The notes below the pieces were generated by a model. The model worked only from the letters and a program-made list of their open reading frames with translations, was not told the DNA's origin and made no database searches. A DNA stretch of 64,000 bases from Shewanella phaeophyticola (GTDB lineage: Bacteria; Pseudomonadota; Gammaproteobacteria; Enterobacterales; Shewanellaceae): contig NZ_JAODOQ010000001.1 in NCBI RefSeq assembly GCF_025398315.1, forward strand, positions 2,480,001-2,544,000, given 5' to 3'. A program made the position numbers and the translations under genes. The stretch's first letter is position 1, and every line of letters begins with the position of its first letter. Positions 1-12,359 of the stretch are shown here, piece after piece.

Positions 1-3000
1 AAGCAATGTCTAAACTAATTTTGCCTTTTAAGCGTTTTTTTATTCGCTGATAAATCGTCAGCACTTGCTCAACGTTTAAGGCGATTTGCTCAGCGGTGGG
101 ATTGAGTTCCTGGCGCACCCACTCTTTGGCTTGCTCAAATTGTGCTTCATTACGGATATCTAATTGCTTTTGATCGAGTAACTGCTGCACTGCCGCATTG
201 ATAATATCTTCAATCAGTATTTGCACTTGGCCAAACGGGTTAAAGTACATGGCCAATTTGGCTTTATTCGGTAGCGCTTTTTGTAAGTGCTTAACTGGCG
301 ACGGAATATTGATTAACAACAACCGGCGTAAGCCCACTCGATGATGACGCAAGGCTTCATGCTCATCATCAAACAGCTTAATTGACACGTCGGTTTTGTT
401 ATCGATAAGAGCCGGATAGGCTTTAACCTCGTAGTTGCCTTTACGTTGCTGATATTGCACCGGCAAGTCACCAAATGTCCAACGGGTAATCGCTTGCTGT
501 TCAATGCCTTTGTCTGCCACCTTACGGATAGCTTTGGCTACTACACCTTGCAACTGCCCTTTAAGCGCTTCTAAATCTCGCCCTTGCGCCACTAGGCGAC
601 CTTTATCATCTTCAATCTTAAAGTTCATTTTAAGATGTTCAGTGATTTGGGTTAAATCAAAATCGTCCGCTGAAATCCGTACGCCACTCATGCGCAGTAA
701 TTGCTTGCACATTGATTCAATCATGGGCAGCTCAAATGGCTTCATTGCTTGATAACAAGCACGGGCATAATCTGGTGCGGGCACAAAATTACGGCGTAAA
801 TTTTTCGGTAATGACTTAATTAAAGCCACAAGCTTTTCTTCACGCAATCCTGGTACTAACCAATCAAAATCATTGTCATCAATTTGATTAATCAGCGCCA
901 CAGGAATGTGCACCGATACGCCATCATCAACATTACCCGGCTCAAAATGGTAACTGACTTTTAATGCTAAATTAGCTTTGTGCCACACTTCAGGAAAATC
1001 CAACGCCGAAATATGATCGGCACTGCGCTGCATCAACAGAGCACTGGCTGTAATCTAATAAGTCAGGAGTGAGTTGACGAGCTTTTTTCCACCAGGCAAA
1101 AAACAATGGTGCGTTATAAATACCGGCAGGGATCAGCGGTTCGTAAAAGTCCACCAGCACTTGTTCATCCACCAAAATGTCACGGCGACGCGACTTATGC
1201 TCAAGTGATTCGATGTCGTTAAGCAGTTTTTGGTTATTAACAAAAAAGGCCTCTTTGGTTTGTAACTGCCCTTCTGCTAATGCACTACGAATAAAAATCT
1301 CACGCGCCTCGACAGCATCGATTGAGCTATATTGCACCCGGCGACGATTAACGATGGTCAAGCCGTATAGCACCTGGTTTTCAAGCGCGACAACACTGCC
1401 AGCTTTTGCTTCAAAATGCGGTTCTAGGTAGTTCTTTTTCACTAAATGGGCCGCTAAAGATTCCGCCCATTCAGGTTCTATTTTAGCGCAGCAACGAGCA
1501 AACAAACGCGATGTTTCGGTGAGCTCGGCGGCCATAATCCATTTAGAGCCTTTTTTGGCTAAAGGCGAGCCTGGGAACACAAAGAACTTACGGTTACGAG
1601 CACCTAAATACTCGTTATTGTCACCTTTAAAGCCAATGTGGCTTAATAAGCCAGACAACAAGGCTTTATGTAATTGCTCATAACTAGCTGCATTGTCATT
1701 CACGCGCCATTTAAGCTCGTGTACCGCTTGTTTGACCTGGGTGTATAAATCTTGCCATTCACGCACGCGTAAATATGCTAAGTATTCATCGCGACACTGC
1801 TTTCTAAATTGACTGGCCGACAACTCATGCTTTTGATCTTTGACGTGATCCCAAAGCTTTACCCAGCTGACAAAGTCTGAGTCCTTATCGGCATAACGGC
1901 GGTGACACTCATCGGCGGCTTGCTTTTTATCTATGGGACGCTCACGGGGATCTTGAATCGACAATCCAGAGGTAATCACTAATGCTTCATGCAAACAGCC
2001 TTGCTTATTGGCTTCGATTACCATTCGGGCTAACCGAGGGTCGAGTGGGATTTTGGCTAAGTCTTTACCCAATGGGGTGAGCACTAAATCGTTGCGCTGC
2101 TTTTTAACGGCTTGCAATTCTTCAAGCAATAGAAAGCCATCGCGAATATGTTTTTGATCTGGCGGCTGAATAAACGGAAAACCGCCAATGTCACCTAGGC
2201 CAATCGCCAGCATTTGCAAAATAACCGAAGCTAGGTTGGTGCGCAGTATTTCAGGGTCGGTAAATTCAGGCCGTTGAATAAAGTCCATTTCATCATAAAG
2301 ACGAATACAAATACCCGGCTTCAACACGGCCACAACGACCTTGACGCTGATTGGCACTTGCTTGAGATATCGGTTCAATTGGCAAGCGCTGTACCTTAGT
2401 GCGGTAGCTATAACGACTAATACGTGCGGTACCAGGGTCAATGACATAGCGAATGCCAGGCACAGTTAATGAGGTTTCAGCGACGTTGGTAGCCAACACA
2501 ATGCGGCGACCAATATGGCTTTTAAACACTTTAGACTGTTCGCCGTAAGACAGGCGCGCATATAAAGGTAGAATTTCAGTGTCGCGATATTGCTGTTTAC
2601 GCAGTAAATCAGCGGTGTCACGAATTTCGCGTTCACCGTTCATAAATATCAAAATATCGCCGGGGCCTTCAGCGATTAATTCATCGACCGCAGCAAAAAT
2701 GCCGTCGCTGACATCTAAATCAGCGTCATTATCACGTACCAGTGGCCGGTATCGGGTTTCTACTGCATAGGTACGGCCTGATACTTCAATAACCGGAGCA
2801 TGATTAAAATGCTTAGAAAAACGATCAACATCGATGGTTGCCGAGGTAATAATGACTTTCAAATCAGGGCGTTTTTTCAGTACTTGTTTTAGATAGCCTA
2901 AGATAAAATCAATGTTAAGACTGCGCTCATGGGCTTCATCGATAATGATGGCGTCATATTGATTTAAAAAACGATCTGAAGTGAGCTCCGCCAGCAAGAT

Positions 3001-3517
3001 ACCGTCAGTCATCAATTTTACATAGCTGTTATCGCTAATGGCATCGGCAAAGCGGACCTTAAAACCAACCACTTCACCTAATGGGCTATTAAGCTCATCG
3101 GCAACACGGTTCGCAACACTTCGAGCCGCTAAACGGCGTGGTTGAGTGTGCCCAATAAGGCCGCGCGTCCCTAAACCTAATTCTAAGCAGATTTTAGGTA
3201 ACTGAGTGGTTTTACCCGACCCCGTTTCACCCGCGACAATCACCACTTGGTTATTGGCAATAGCAGAGGCAATGTCTTCGCGCTTTTGCGAGACAGGCAG
3301 TTCGTCTGGGTAGCTAACAGCAGGTCTTGCTTGCAAACGTTGCTGCACTTTGGCGTAGGCTTTTTTAGCCTCTTCGGTAAGTTGCGCTAACGTTTGAGAT
3401 TTTTTCAGACTCGGCTTCTTTATTAATACGAAATAAGCGACGACGGATTTTAGCCGCATCGGTTTGATAACAAAGATTGAGATACGCCTTAGAGAGCGGG
3501 TGAAGGTCCGAATTCAA
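1..3517 (-). CDS. hrpA: ATP-dependent RNA helicase HrpA (frame-disrupted; 3' end off the window)
   Basis: DEAH-box helicase of RNA/ribosome quality control, cytoplasmic; E. coli HrpA is 1300 residues. The N-terminal part has Walker [11 protein letters not shown], the DEAH box [10 protein letters not shown] and motif III SATID. The middle part continues from [10 protein letters not shown], and the C-terminal part runs in a third frame past the left edge, so roughly 120 residues are missing. I place the start at a TTG at 3517 preceded by AAGGGA; this restores the family N-terminus with RRRLFR. The frame breaks near 3400 (A run), 2317-2322 and 1039-1044. At the last two, reading GGCCC restores [11 protein letters not shown] and SQALLMQRS. 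The breaks look like sequence errors, because the protein on both sides is well conserved. Confidence 0.93.
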
Positions 3518-3595
3518 ATCTGATTCCCTTGCTTACATCGAAAAAAAGCGATCCTAGCAAGGAAAACAGCATAATGGTATTGATTTTGATGATTG

Positions 3596-4012
3596 TTATG
3601 CCGGAGTGAGATAACACTGTTGCATATAGGTATTCATGGCGTTAAGTACATTGGTGCGATTAATGGTACCAATGACTTTCCCACTGCTTACTACTGGGTA
3701 TATTTTAGGTTTAGCACCGAGCATTTGCTCCGCTAATTGTAAAATACTGTCGTCGGGCGCAACAGATAACACCGGACTTTTCATGCAATCTTCAACAATA
3801 CTGGTCATATCGCAGTGGTAGCTACTTTTTAACATCACCGCTAAACAATCTTGTTGCGATAAAAAGCCCACTAATTCGCCCTTTGCATCTACAACCGGTG
3901 CACCACTTTTATTGTGTGTAAGCAGTTGCTCAACCGCAATGGCTAACGACATATTTTTAGTGAGTAAAACAGGACGTCTATCCATGTGTTCTTTAATTTT
4001 AATCGAATCCAT
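3596..4012 (-). CDS. CBS-domain pair protein
   Basis: A small cytoplasmic protein of 138 residues consisting almost only of two CBS domains: the first around residues 5-60 (containing SGAPVVDAKGELVGFLSQQD), the second around 70-130 (containing IYPVVSSGKVIGTINRTNVL). Such pairs bind adenine nucleotides and usually act as sensors of energy state; no catalytic domain is attached, so partner and output are unknown. I chose the ATG at 4012 because GGGGG lies just upstream and the CBS fold starts directly after it; a longer reading to 4063 adds an unlikely leader. It is probably a single-gene unit, separated from the peptidase gene by a hairpin terminator. Confidence 0.8.
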   Translation of the reverse strand: MDSIKIKEHMDRRPVLLTKNMSLAIAVEQLLTHNKSGAPVVDAKGELVGFLSQQDCLAVMLKSSYHCDMTSIVEDCMKSPVLSVAPDDSILQLAEQMLGAKPKIYPVVSSGKVIGTINRTNVLNAMNTYMQQCYLTPA

Positions 4013-4055
4013 ATAACCCCCAAAATGCACAACAATTGGTGTACATATCAACCTA

Positions 4056-4086
4056 AAAAGCATATCGATTAAAATCGATATGCTTT
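4056..4086 (-). terminator. Rho-independent terminator of the isoaspartyl peptidase gene
   Basis: On the minus strand, AAAGCATATCGAT and its exact complement form a 13-bp stem with a 4-nt loop, followed by TTTTT. It lies about 70 nt after the peptidase stop codon. A second palindrome (TTAACCGATTAA and its complement, about 4123-4147) sits between them but lacks a T tract. Confidence 0.7.
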
Positions 4087-4153
4087 AAGTCTAGTCAAGA
4101 ATAATTATCTGGACAGTAAATTTAACCGATTAACTTAATCGGTTAAAAAACAA

Positions 4154-5188
4154 TTAGTTTTCGCGCCATATCATAACCTTGGCGTCCTGCCCCTCATGGC
4201 GAGTGGCACGGTACATTCCCTGGGTATTAAATGGCGTTGCAATGTTACCTTGTTGATCAATAGCGATAACCCCACCAGTGCCACCAGCAGTCACTAAGGT
4301 CTGATTAATCACCTCGTCTGAGGCTTGGATAATGGTTTTTTGTTGGTATTTTACTTTTGCGCAAATATCGCCAGCCACTTGGTAACGTATAAAGTATTCC
4401 CCATGTCCAGTTGCAGATACCGCACAAACGCCATTTTCAGCATAAGTGCCCGCGCCAATGACCGGTGAATCACCGATACGGCCAAAGCGCTTGGCGGTCA
4501 TGCCACCGGTTGACGTCCCAGCCGCTAAATTCCCCTTTTTATCAAGCGCTACTGCGCCAACCGTGCCGTATTTATAATTGGCTTTTAATTGATTAACCGA
4601 CGCTTGATAATCGCCACCATTAGCTTGTTCAGCCTTAATAATACTGTCTTTAGCGTCAAGTAATTGTGAGTAGCGATGTGCAGTATCAAAATGGCGATTG
4701 GGCACCAAACTAAATTGTTGGGTTAACGCAAACTCCTCAGCCCCCTCGCCATACAACATGACATGGGGTGATTGATGCATAACCGATATGGCTAAATCGA
4801 TCGGATTTTTAATGTGCTTTACGCCTGCAACGGCACCGGCATTCATGCTGTTACCGTCCATAATAGAAGCGTCAAGTTCATGGCCACCATCAAAGGTATA
4901 CACAGCGCCAAGGCCGGCGTTAAATAATGGACTATTCTCTAAAGTGTTAATGGCTGCTTTTACTGCATCAACACTGTCTCCCCCCTGCTCTAAAACTTGG
5001 TAACCGCGATTAACTGCCTCTGTCAGCTTGTCGCGATAGGCTTGTTGTTGTTCTGCGGTCATGTTCGCAGCGTTTATGGTGCCTGCACCGCCATGAATGG
5101 CGATGGTGATCGGGCTTTGTTCTTGAGCAAGTGCGTTGTTAGCGCTAAGCCCTAAACATAAGGCAAAGGTTAAATATAATTTATTCAT
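4154..5188 (-). CDS. Periplasmic isoaspartyl peptidase / L-asparaginase (Ntn hydrolase)
   Basis: Plant-type asparaginase/isoaspartyl peptidase that hydrolyses beta-aspartyl dipeptides and asparagine. It is made as a precursor that cleaves itself before a threonine; the conserved site GTVGAV places that nucleophile near residue 209, followed by GTSTGGM and GDSPVIGAGTYA, which line the active site. A signal peptide ending in NALAQ suggests export, unlike the cytoplasmic E. coli IaaA. The start is the ATG at 5188, with AAGGA 10 nt upstream; a TTG three codons earlier overlaps that site and is less likely. Length (344 residues) fits the family. It is transcribed away from tamA. Confidence 0.9.
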   Translation of the reverse strand: MNKLYLTFALCLGLSANNALAQEQSPITIAIHGGAGTINAANMTAEQQQAYRDKLTEAVNRGYQVLEQGGDSVDAVKAAINTLENSPLFNAGLGAVYTFDGGHELDASIMDGNSMNAGAVAGVKHIKNPIDLAISVMHQSPHVMLYGEGAEEFALTQQFSLVPNRHFDTAHRYSQLLDAKDSIIKAEQANGGDYQASVNQLKANYKYGTVGAVALDKKGNLAAGTSTGGMTAKRFGRIGDSPVIGAGTYAENGVCAVSATGHGEYFIRYQVAGDICAKVKYQQKTIIQASDEVINQTLVTAGGTGGVIAIDQQGNIATPFNTQGMYRATRHEGQDAKVMIWREN

Positions 5189-5305
5189 GATCGGCAAGTC
5201 CTTGAAACACGTATATCTTTGTAACCATTTATCTGAGTTATTACAATGATATTGTTGCGAGTTTTCATCTTTATAGCGACAATAGCATTCTAACTATGGT
5301 GACAC

Positions 5306-7189
5306 ATGTCGCCAGCATCATTTTTGGAAAATTTGCTTAATTTGTCCACTAAACGCATTACTTTTTGCCAGTTACTGTTATTTCTGTTGACCTTATTGAT
5401 GTCAGGTTTTGCGCTGGCTGATGCAAATTGGTTAAAAGTGAATATCAGTGGCGCCAACAAAAAGTTGACCAATAATATCAATGCACATCTGGGCACCTTG
5501 CCCGACTCTGATGTGCAGCGCAGAGCATTTTTGTTCACCGTCGAAGACAATACTCAGGATGCTTTGGAATCGATGGGCTATTACCATGGCATTGCCGATA
5601 TTGATATTAACGAAACTGAATCTGGCCCCTGGGAGCTTAATCTCAATATTACTCCTGGCGATCCGGTTGTTATTCAATGGGTAGATATCAACTTTACTGG
5701 TGACATGCTACAAGATGACATGTTTGCCTTATGGTTAAACACCCTCAAAATAAAACCCGGCGACACCTTAAATCATGGGGTTTACGATTCAATTAAATCA
5801 CAATTGGTTACGCTTGCATTGGCAAGAGGATATTTTGATGGCCAATATACTCGCTCAGAAATCAGCATTAATCGTGATTTAAATATTGCACAAATCAATT
5901 TGCAGTTTGATTCAGGTAAACGATATGTTTTTGGTGAAGTCGATTTTAATGGCAGTACATTGAATGACGACGTACTAAAGGCATTAATTCCATTTGATGC
6001 CTCTGCACCCTATGCGACTCAACAATTAACCGAATTTAACCGTAACTTATTAGATACGGGTTACTTTAGTAATATCAAAGTCTTGCCACAAATCGATAAC
6101 GTCGACGATGGTCTGGTTCCTATCAAAGTAGAATTAAGCCCAAGAGCAAGCCATTTAATTGAAGTCGGTTTAGGTGCAGACATTGGCAACAGTACCGAAG
6201 ACAATTTTGAACCTAGAGTTCGACTCACCTGGCGAATCCCACAAATTAACCGTTATGGTCACTTTCAAGAAACCACTGCTGAATGGTCTCCTGAGCGCCC
6301 AAAAATCTTAACTACATATACGATCCCATTAAGCCATCCGTTAAATGACCAACTAAAAATAAAGGTCGGTTTATTACGCGACACTTATGGCGTGACTCAA
6401 GATTACGATGAAGAAAGCCGCTCTTTTGACAATACAGGCCAATTAGAGTCTCAAAAATATCTACTGGGTTTATCGAGGCAATTACGCTCGGAACACAATT
6501 GGTTGTACGGCTACTCTATTGAGTCTATTAGAGAGTTTTATGAGCAAGAAGATACAGACTATGACCCTCGTTTTTATTTAATGGGTTATAACCTCACCAA
6601 AACCATCCGTGGTGATAATACCTTGAACCCCAAATCGGGCTTTAGACAAACATACAGTGTGCAATATGCCGATCCATCTTTAGGGTCGACTATACGTTTA
6701 GCTCGCTTGCAAGCGCGTTTTAAGTGGATAGAAACGATATTCGATAATCACCGTTTTGTGGCGCGCATTGATTTAGGGGCCAACATTGCCAGTGATAATG
6801 ACATTAGCCAGATCCCGCCCTCTTTACGTTATTTTGCCGGTGGCGATCAAAGTATTCGAGGTTACAGCTATCAAGAGCTTGGCCCTTATATTGACTATAC
6901 CAATAGCGATGGAGGCTTATCTCGTCAGGTTGTCGGTGGGCGTTATTTGGCGGTGGGAAGTATCGAATATCAATATTATTTAACCCCAACCTGGCGAGTA
7001 GCCAGCTTTGTGGATGCCGGTAATGCTTTTGATACTGGCCAACTTGAACCCGTTGTTGCTGTTGGCGGTGGGGTTCATTGGATTTCCCCTATTGGGCCCA
7101 TTAAACTGGATTTAGGTTTTGGTTTAAAAGAAACCGAAACGGTTGCGCGCTCTTATCGTTTCCATTTAACCATGGGGACAGATTTATGA
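5306..7189 (+). CDS. tamA: Translocation and assembly module subunit TamA
   Basis: Outer-membrane Omp85-family protein that works with TamB to insert autotransporters and other beta-barrel proteins and in phospholipid transport between membranes. A signal peptide (hydrophobic stretch around residues 20-37, ending ALADA) is followed by three POTRA-type repeats up to about residue 270 and a C-terminal 16-strand barrel. The conserved lid-loop motif appears as IRGYSYQELGP, and the protein ends with a typical terminal strand, FHLTMGTDL. At 627 residues it is slightly longer than E. coli TamA. The stop codon overlaps the tamB start (ATGA), so the two are translationally coupled. Confidence 0.93.
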   Translation: MSPASFLENLLNLSTKRITFCQLLLFLLTLLMSGFALADANWLKVNISGANKKLTNNINAHLGTLPDSDVQRRAFLFTVEDNTQDALESMGYYHGIADIDINETESGPWELNLNITPGDPVVIQWVDINFTGDMLQDDMFALWLNTLKIKPGDTLNHGVYDSIKSQLVTLALARGYFDGQYTRSEISINRDLNIAQINLQFDSGKRYVFGEVDFNGSTLNDDVLKALIPFDASAPYATQQLTEFNRNLLDTGYFSNIKVLPQIDNVDDGLVPIKVELSPRASHLIEVGLGADIGNSTEDNFEPRVRLTWRIPQINRYGHFQETTAEWSPERPKILTTYTIPLSHPLNDQLKIKVGLLRDTYGVTQDYDEESRSFDNTGQLESQKYLLGLSRQLRSEHNWLYGYSIESIREFYEQEDTDYDPRFYLMGYNLTKTIRGDNTLNPKSGFRQTYSVQYADPSLGSTIRLARLQARFKWIETIFDNHRFVARIDLGANIASDNDISQIPPSLRYFAGGDQSIRGYSYQELGPYIDYTNSDGGLSRQVVGGRYLAVGSIEYQYYLTPTWRVASFVDAGNAFDTGQLEPVVAVGGGVHWISPIGPIKLDLGFGLKETETVARSYRFHLTMGTDL

Positions 7190-10100
7190 TAGACAAAACA
7201 ACACCACAAGCCCCACCAGTGGATGAACCCACACAAGCCACAACAAAACAAAAACGCGTACCGTTGAGTCTACAAGCCAAAATATGGCGTTCAATTAAGC
7301 TCTACACCCGCATTTTGGTATATGTGCCACTGGTATTGTTAATGCTGCTCGCGGTATTAATTGGGACGCCTTTTGGCAGTAAAGTGACTGTTGTGCTAGT
7401 TAATCAATTTGTTAGCGATATAACCGCGCACTATCATTCAGGCACACTTAATAACGACTTAAAGTTAGACCAATTATCATGGTCAATGCCCGGCATCAGT
7501 GTCGCAGCTCAAGACGTTGAACTTAAGTGGGTACCTACCTGCCTTATTAATAGCCAAGTGTGCGTGTCAAATCTCTCTGCATCAAAGCTTAACGTTGATA
7601 TTGTCACAGATGATATTCCTCATAGTACGCAAACTGAAGCCACTATAGCCTCTGAACAACCCAGCCATCAAGAGCTGCTATTACCCATCACGATAAGCCT
7701 AAATAAAGCGCAATTTAAACAAGTTAATGTCACTGTTAACCAGATGACCTTTCACGCTGATGAATTAGCAACAGAAGCTATTTGGAATGAAAGCGGGTTG
7801 CAAGTTGACCGTTTAAGCAGCTTAGGTTTGATGGTTAATATTCCAACTAACCCAACGCCAAACCACCCAGAACCGGAAGACGACACCAGCGAAAACGACT
7901 GGCCATTAGCCAGCTTGCCGCAAATACATATGCCATTTCCGCTGAAAGTAAAACAGTTCGAGGCAACACAAAGCGAATTGATTATTGGAGAGCGCAGTGA
8001 TCATTTTAGCGTCATCAGATTAGGGGCTAGCTTTAGGGCGTTCCAGCTGAGTATTAGTCAATTAGAAATCGAACATGATTATGGCGATGTGACGGTTATT
8101 GGTGATATCGCATTTGAACATCACTATCCGCTAACGCTCAAACTCCAGGCTAAAATCAAAGAAGTGGATGAGTTGCCAGGATTAACCAATCACAGCTTAC
8201 GTCTTGAGTTAACTCAAGATTTATCTCAACTCAATATTAATGCCATCGCCAAAGGTGATAATCGATTTAATTTGGCTGCAACCGTGGACCTCACCTCAGC
8301 ACAACTTATTTACCAACTCGAGCTTAACGATGCCTATTTACAATGGCCAATGCTCCAACCTCAGTATATCACTCAAATAAAACACTTAAGTAGCAAAGGT
8401 GATTTACACGACCAAATAGCCAAATTACAAGGGCAATTGACGACACCATATCACCCTAACCTTGATATTGTTGCCGATATTGATAATCGTAATAAAACAC
8501 TTAACGTTAATCAGCTAAGTGTAAAGTCGATTGCCGGCAACATAGATTTAGACGGTCAGTTATCTTATAAGAATGATCTTAACTGGCAAGCAAACGTGAT
8601 AACCAATGATATTAAGCTGCAGCATATCGACTTCCTCACTCAATCAACCCCGATAACAAGCCTATTTAGTGGCCATTTTACCAGCTATGGCATGGTGAGT
8701 GAAAAAGACTGGCAATTGGCGATAAAACAGGCCGATCTTAGCGGAAGACTTAATGGCTATCCACTCAATCTACAAGGCAATATTACAATTAACCAGGCGC
8801 TCGCAGTCAATGCAGATAACTTGCAAGCACACGCTCTAGGAGCACATTTAATCGTAAACGGCACCGCCGATACTATTTGGGATATCGATGCTGAACTCAA
8901 CGTACCTGATTTAAAGCAATGGCTTAAAGGCGGTCGCGGTAGTATATATGCCAAGGTCGATGTCAGTGGTAATAGTGCTAATCCGATTGTGGATGCCGAT
9001 GTGCAAATTAATAAGCTAAGTTATAGCGGCAGTAAAATCGATAACGTGTCATTGGTTGCCAATTATCGACCTTATGAGCAGCATCGCTACAGTATCGACA
9101 TCAAAAACTCGTTACTTTTTTGGAACAATTACAAATTAAGTGAACTGACCTTACGCAGTAAAGGTGACCAACATCAGCAACAAACCACACTGAGCACACT
9201 CGGTGATATCGTAATTAACAGCCAATTGGCCAGCTCCAGTGATCTGGATAAACAGTTATTCAAGGGCACGTTAACTCAATTCGATATGGCTAATGCACTC
9301 GGTATGTGGCAACAGAACAAACCAATTAGTATAAACTGGGATCAGTCAAAACAAAGCGGCAAGCTCAGTGGTTTTTGCCTAGTACACCCGCACAATAGGC
9401 TTTGTTTAGTCAGCGACATCAATCTAGGCCATACCGGGCAAGCAAACATTAATTTCTCTGGTAACCCAGGGCAGTTATTTACCCCAATTTTATCGAAAAA
9501 AATCGCCTGGGACGGCCAAGCAGCCCTTACTAGCGAAATCCATTGGGTCAAAGGCAAAAAACCAACCGCAGACTTACAATTTACCTTAATGCCAGGCAAC
9601 ATTACCCTCACCCGCGCAAAAACCAAACCCGTAAGCATTAATTACCAACAATTATTATTCCATGCATCACTCGATGAAAAACAAGTGACCAGTAACCTTA
9701 GTTTCAATTCATCAGGTATTGCAAATTGGCAAAGCCAACTGAGTGTCAACATCACCCCTGATAGGACATTGCAAGGTAACATCGACATTAATGCATTAAA
9801 TTTGGCTCCATTTGGTGAGTTTTTCCCAAGGCTTGCAACCTTAGAAGGCTTACTGTCAAGTCGGTTAACATTAAATGGCTCACTTTTGGACCCTCGCGTA
9901 TCGGGCAATATCAAGCTCAATGATGGTGCGTTTGCCCTCTCATCTAACCCAACATTAATTGACAAGTTGTATTTGTCTTTAGCGCTAGAAGGCCAACAAG
10001 GACAACTCAGCGGCCAATGGCATATGGGCGATGGCGAAGTGAGCACTCAAGGGACTTTAGCATGGCCACAAGGCCAGTTTAGTGGTGACATTAATATTAA

Positions 10101-11053
10101 AGGCAGTAATTTAGCGGTTATTCAGCCGCCAATGGCGATTTTAAGTGTTTCTCCTGACATAAACATGACGTTTGATGAGAAATTATTTGCCGTAAAAGGG
10201 CAAATAAATGTGCCATCTGGACAAATCAAAATTGCCCCGCTAGCTGAAGGCGGCATCGCAGTATCAAATGATGTAGTGTTTAACGACTCTATTTCTGAAA
10301 TGACGGTGAAAACCAGCCCATATGCCATTACAGCAGATGTGAAAGTCAATGTAGGCAAAAACCTCACCGTTGACGGCATGGTAGCTTAAAGGAAAGCTTT
10401 CTGGTAATTTATTATTACAACAACAAGCTTTTAAACCGCCAATGTTGTTTGGTGATATTAAAGTCAATAATGGTAGTTACAAATTTATGGGGCAAACACT
10501 GACTATTGATACTGGTGAAGTTCAGTTTGTCGGTCCAACATCAGTACCTAATCTGAATATTGAAGCCACCCGCGACATTAAAGACGAAGATATCACCGCA
10601 GGCGTAAGAGTCACCGGCACCCCAATGCGTCCAGTTGTGACATTGTTTTCAAGCCCAGTCAAAGAGCAAGCTGAAGTACTATCTTATATTTTAACTGGTA
10701 AAGGTTTTACCTCTACCTCAAATGAACAAAGCAACTCATTGATGATGGGTGCGGCACTCAGCTTAGGAGCCCAGTTTGATGGTGGCGCCATGAACAGCAT
10801 CGGCAGCACTGCGACAGGGCTAATTGAGAAATTTGGTTTCTCTAATGTACAGCTAGATACCAATGATGACGGTAAGGTCGCCGTGAGCGGCTATATTGGT
10901 GAAGATTTAATGATTAAATACGGTGTAGGTGTATTTAACCCAGGGTATGAAATGACCGTACGCTATTATTTATTATCACAACTGTATCTTGAGAGTGTAT
11001 CAAGTACCTTGAGCCAGTCATTAGATATCTACTACAGTTTCGAAATCGACTAG
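7186..11053 (+). CDS. tamB: Translocation and assembly module subunit TamB (one frameshift near 10380)
   Basis: Large inner-membrane-anchored periplasmic protein that forms a hydrophobic groove bridging to TamA in the outer membrane. A single transmembrane segment lies near residues 40-65; the rest is beta-rich AsmA/TamB repeat sequence ending in the conserved DUF490 domain, with the end segment LYLESVSSTLSQSLDIYYSF. The reading frame shifts at 10380-10385 (GGTAGC): reading GGGCC there gives DGMGLKGKLSGNLLLQQQ, the family G-x-G-L-x-G-x-L-x-G pattern, and joins the two parts into about 1288 residues (E. coli 1259). I regard the gene as intact in the cell. Confidence 0.92.
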
Positions 11054-11076
11054 GTTCTAGCATAAAATTAAGATAC

Positions 11077-11102
11077 AAAAAAAGCGCCCTTAGGCGCTTT
11101 TT
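11077..11102. terminator. Bidirectional terminator between tamB and rplY
   Basis: AAAAAGCGCC and GGCGCTTTTT pair around a CTTA loop, flanked by A's on one side and T's on the other, so it can end both tamB (plus) and rplY (minus) transcripts. Confidence 0.85.
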
Positions 11103-11117
11103 ATTTCAAATTAGCTA

Positions 11118-11405
11118 TTAAGCGAATTTGAAGTCAAAGTGTTCAATCATTGGCTTGAACGCGTGACGTTGTACAGCTTGTACACGTACTTTGATTTCTT
11201 TGCCATCTACAACGATAGTCAAATCAGAAGTGTAGAAATCATCGTTTAATTGAAGGTTGATGATATCTTTGTGTGCAATCTGGATTGATACAGGCTCTTG
11301 ACCAGCACCATAGATAACAGCAGGAACTTGACCAGCATGACGTAGGCGGCGGCTCGAACCTTTCCCGATTTCAGTGCGGGTTTGTGCGTTGAATGTGTAA
11401 GACAT
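11118..11405 (-). CDS. rplY: 50S ribosomal protein bL25
   Basis: Short-form L25, 95 residues, which binds 5S rRNA in the central protuberance of the large subunit. The whole protein is the L25 domain, starting [20 protein letters not shown] and ending HFDFKFA, and it lacks the C-terminal CTC extension found in other phyla, as in E. coli. It stands alone on the minus strand with its own terminator shared with tamB. Confidence 0.96.
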   Translation of the reverse strand: MSYTFNAQTRTEIGKGSSRRLRHAGQVPAVIYGAGQEPVSIQIAHKDIINLQLNDDFYTSDLTIVVDGKEIKVRVQAVQRHAFKPMIEHFDFKFA

Positions 11406-11533
11406 TAGTTAGTCACTCACTTAATAATAAAAGTATAAAGGCGTCATCATTTTCGACCAACGATGACTCAAATAAAGCGCGCGGATATTACCATAACCAT
11501 TGGCGCCTCACAAGTGAATGTTAACCCCAACGC

Positions 11534-12073
11534 CTAACTGGCTCCACAATCAACATGGATAAAGCCATCACGAGGATAAAACCCAACACCGCCCAGTTTT
11601 AAAGACACCGCCGCATCGCGAAGATTTTTAGTACTCACACCTGGAATCGCAATATCCATTGCCATGCCTTTCATGTGGTAACTCTTTTTGGCAACGCCTT
11701 TACTTTTCGACGCTAACATCTGGTTGGTTTTAGGTGAACGATAAGCTGAAATAACATGGATTTCATCTTCATTATTTAAGGTAAGCTGCAATTTATACAA
11801 ATACTCAAATAATCGCTTATCTATAGGCGCAGCTACATTTTGGCGATGATCGCGCAAAACCTGATTAAACTCAGTCAAAATATCTGCTTGATATTGGCCA
11901 TCAACCCAGAAACTACCCTGGCTGCTTTCACCAGTATGACGATTATAGAAATGAAGGTCTTTAACACCGTGAGTAGAACGGCTTGCTTGCGCGGTATTGG
12001 GCAACATACTTGCCACTGCGGCACCGCTTAAGCCCAATAAAACTTGCCGACGAGTTAGGCACTCAATTGTCAT
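11534..12073 (-). CDS. mepK: MepK-like murein endopeptidase (YcbK, DUF882, M15 fold)
   Basis: Periplasmic zinc peptidase of the DUF882/YcbK family; E. coli MepK cuts mDap-mDap (3-3) peptidoglycan crosslinks. The N-terminus TRRQVLLGLSGAA is a twin-arginine type signal ending around residue 30. The metal-binding pattern is visible as SYHMKGMAMDI (H and D ligands, residues about 133-143) and FIHVDCG near the C-terminus. Length (179 residues) matches the family. It lies directly after ldtD, which makes 3-3 crosslinks, the same pairing as in E. coli ycbB-ycbK: one enzyme makes the bond that the other cuts. Confidence 0.88.
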   Translation of the reverse strand: MTIECLTRRQVLLGLSGAAVASMLPNTAQASRSTHGVKDLHFYNRHTGESSQGSFWVDGQYQADILTEFNQVLRDHRQNVAAPIDKRLFEYLYKLQLTLNNEDEIHVISAYRSPKTNQMLASKSKGVAKKSYHMKGMAMDIAIPGVSTKNLRDAAVSLKLGGVGFYPRDGFIHVDCGAS

Positions 12074-12359
12074 TTACACACCACTTTAATTACTAATTTA
12101 CATTACTTATCGGCTATTAAAGCACGATTTTCGTCATCACAACGCCAAATCCGCATTGTTGTTTTTTTATCCAACTGATGAGTAAATTAAACATTAATAG
12201 CGATAAATGCAAGTCTGGTAATGTAGGGTTAGGCGATTGACACACAAATGGGGCAATAGTGTGATATCGCTCAAGCGGTTAGCTAAAACAAGATATTCAT
12301 TAACTTTGTTTCATTTTAACAGTTTTCGTGTCGTTTTACTGTTTCTGTGAGTATCGTCG

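Noticed and set aside
1..3517. hrpA as a true pseudogene
   Set aside because: All three frame pieces keep full conservation with no loss of motifs, which does not fit a decaying gene.
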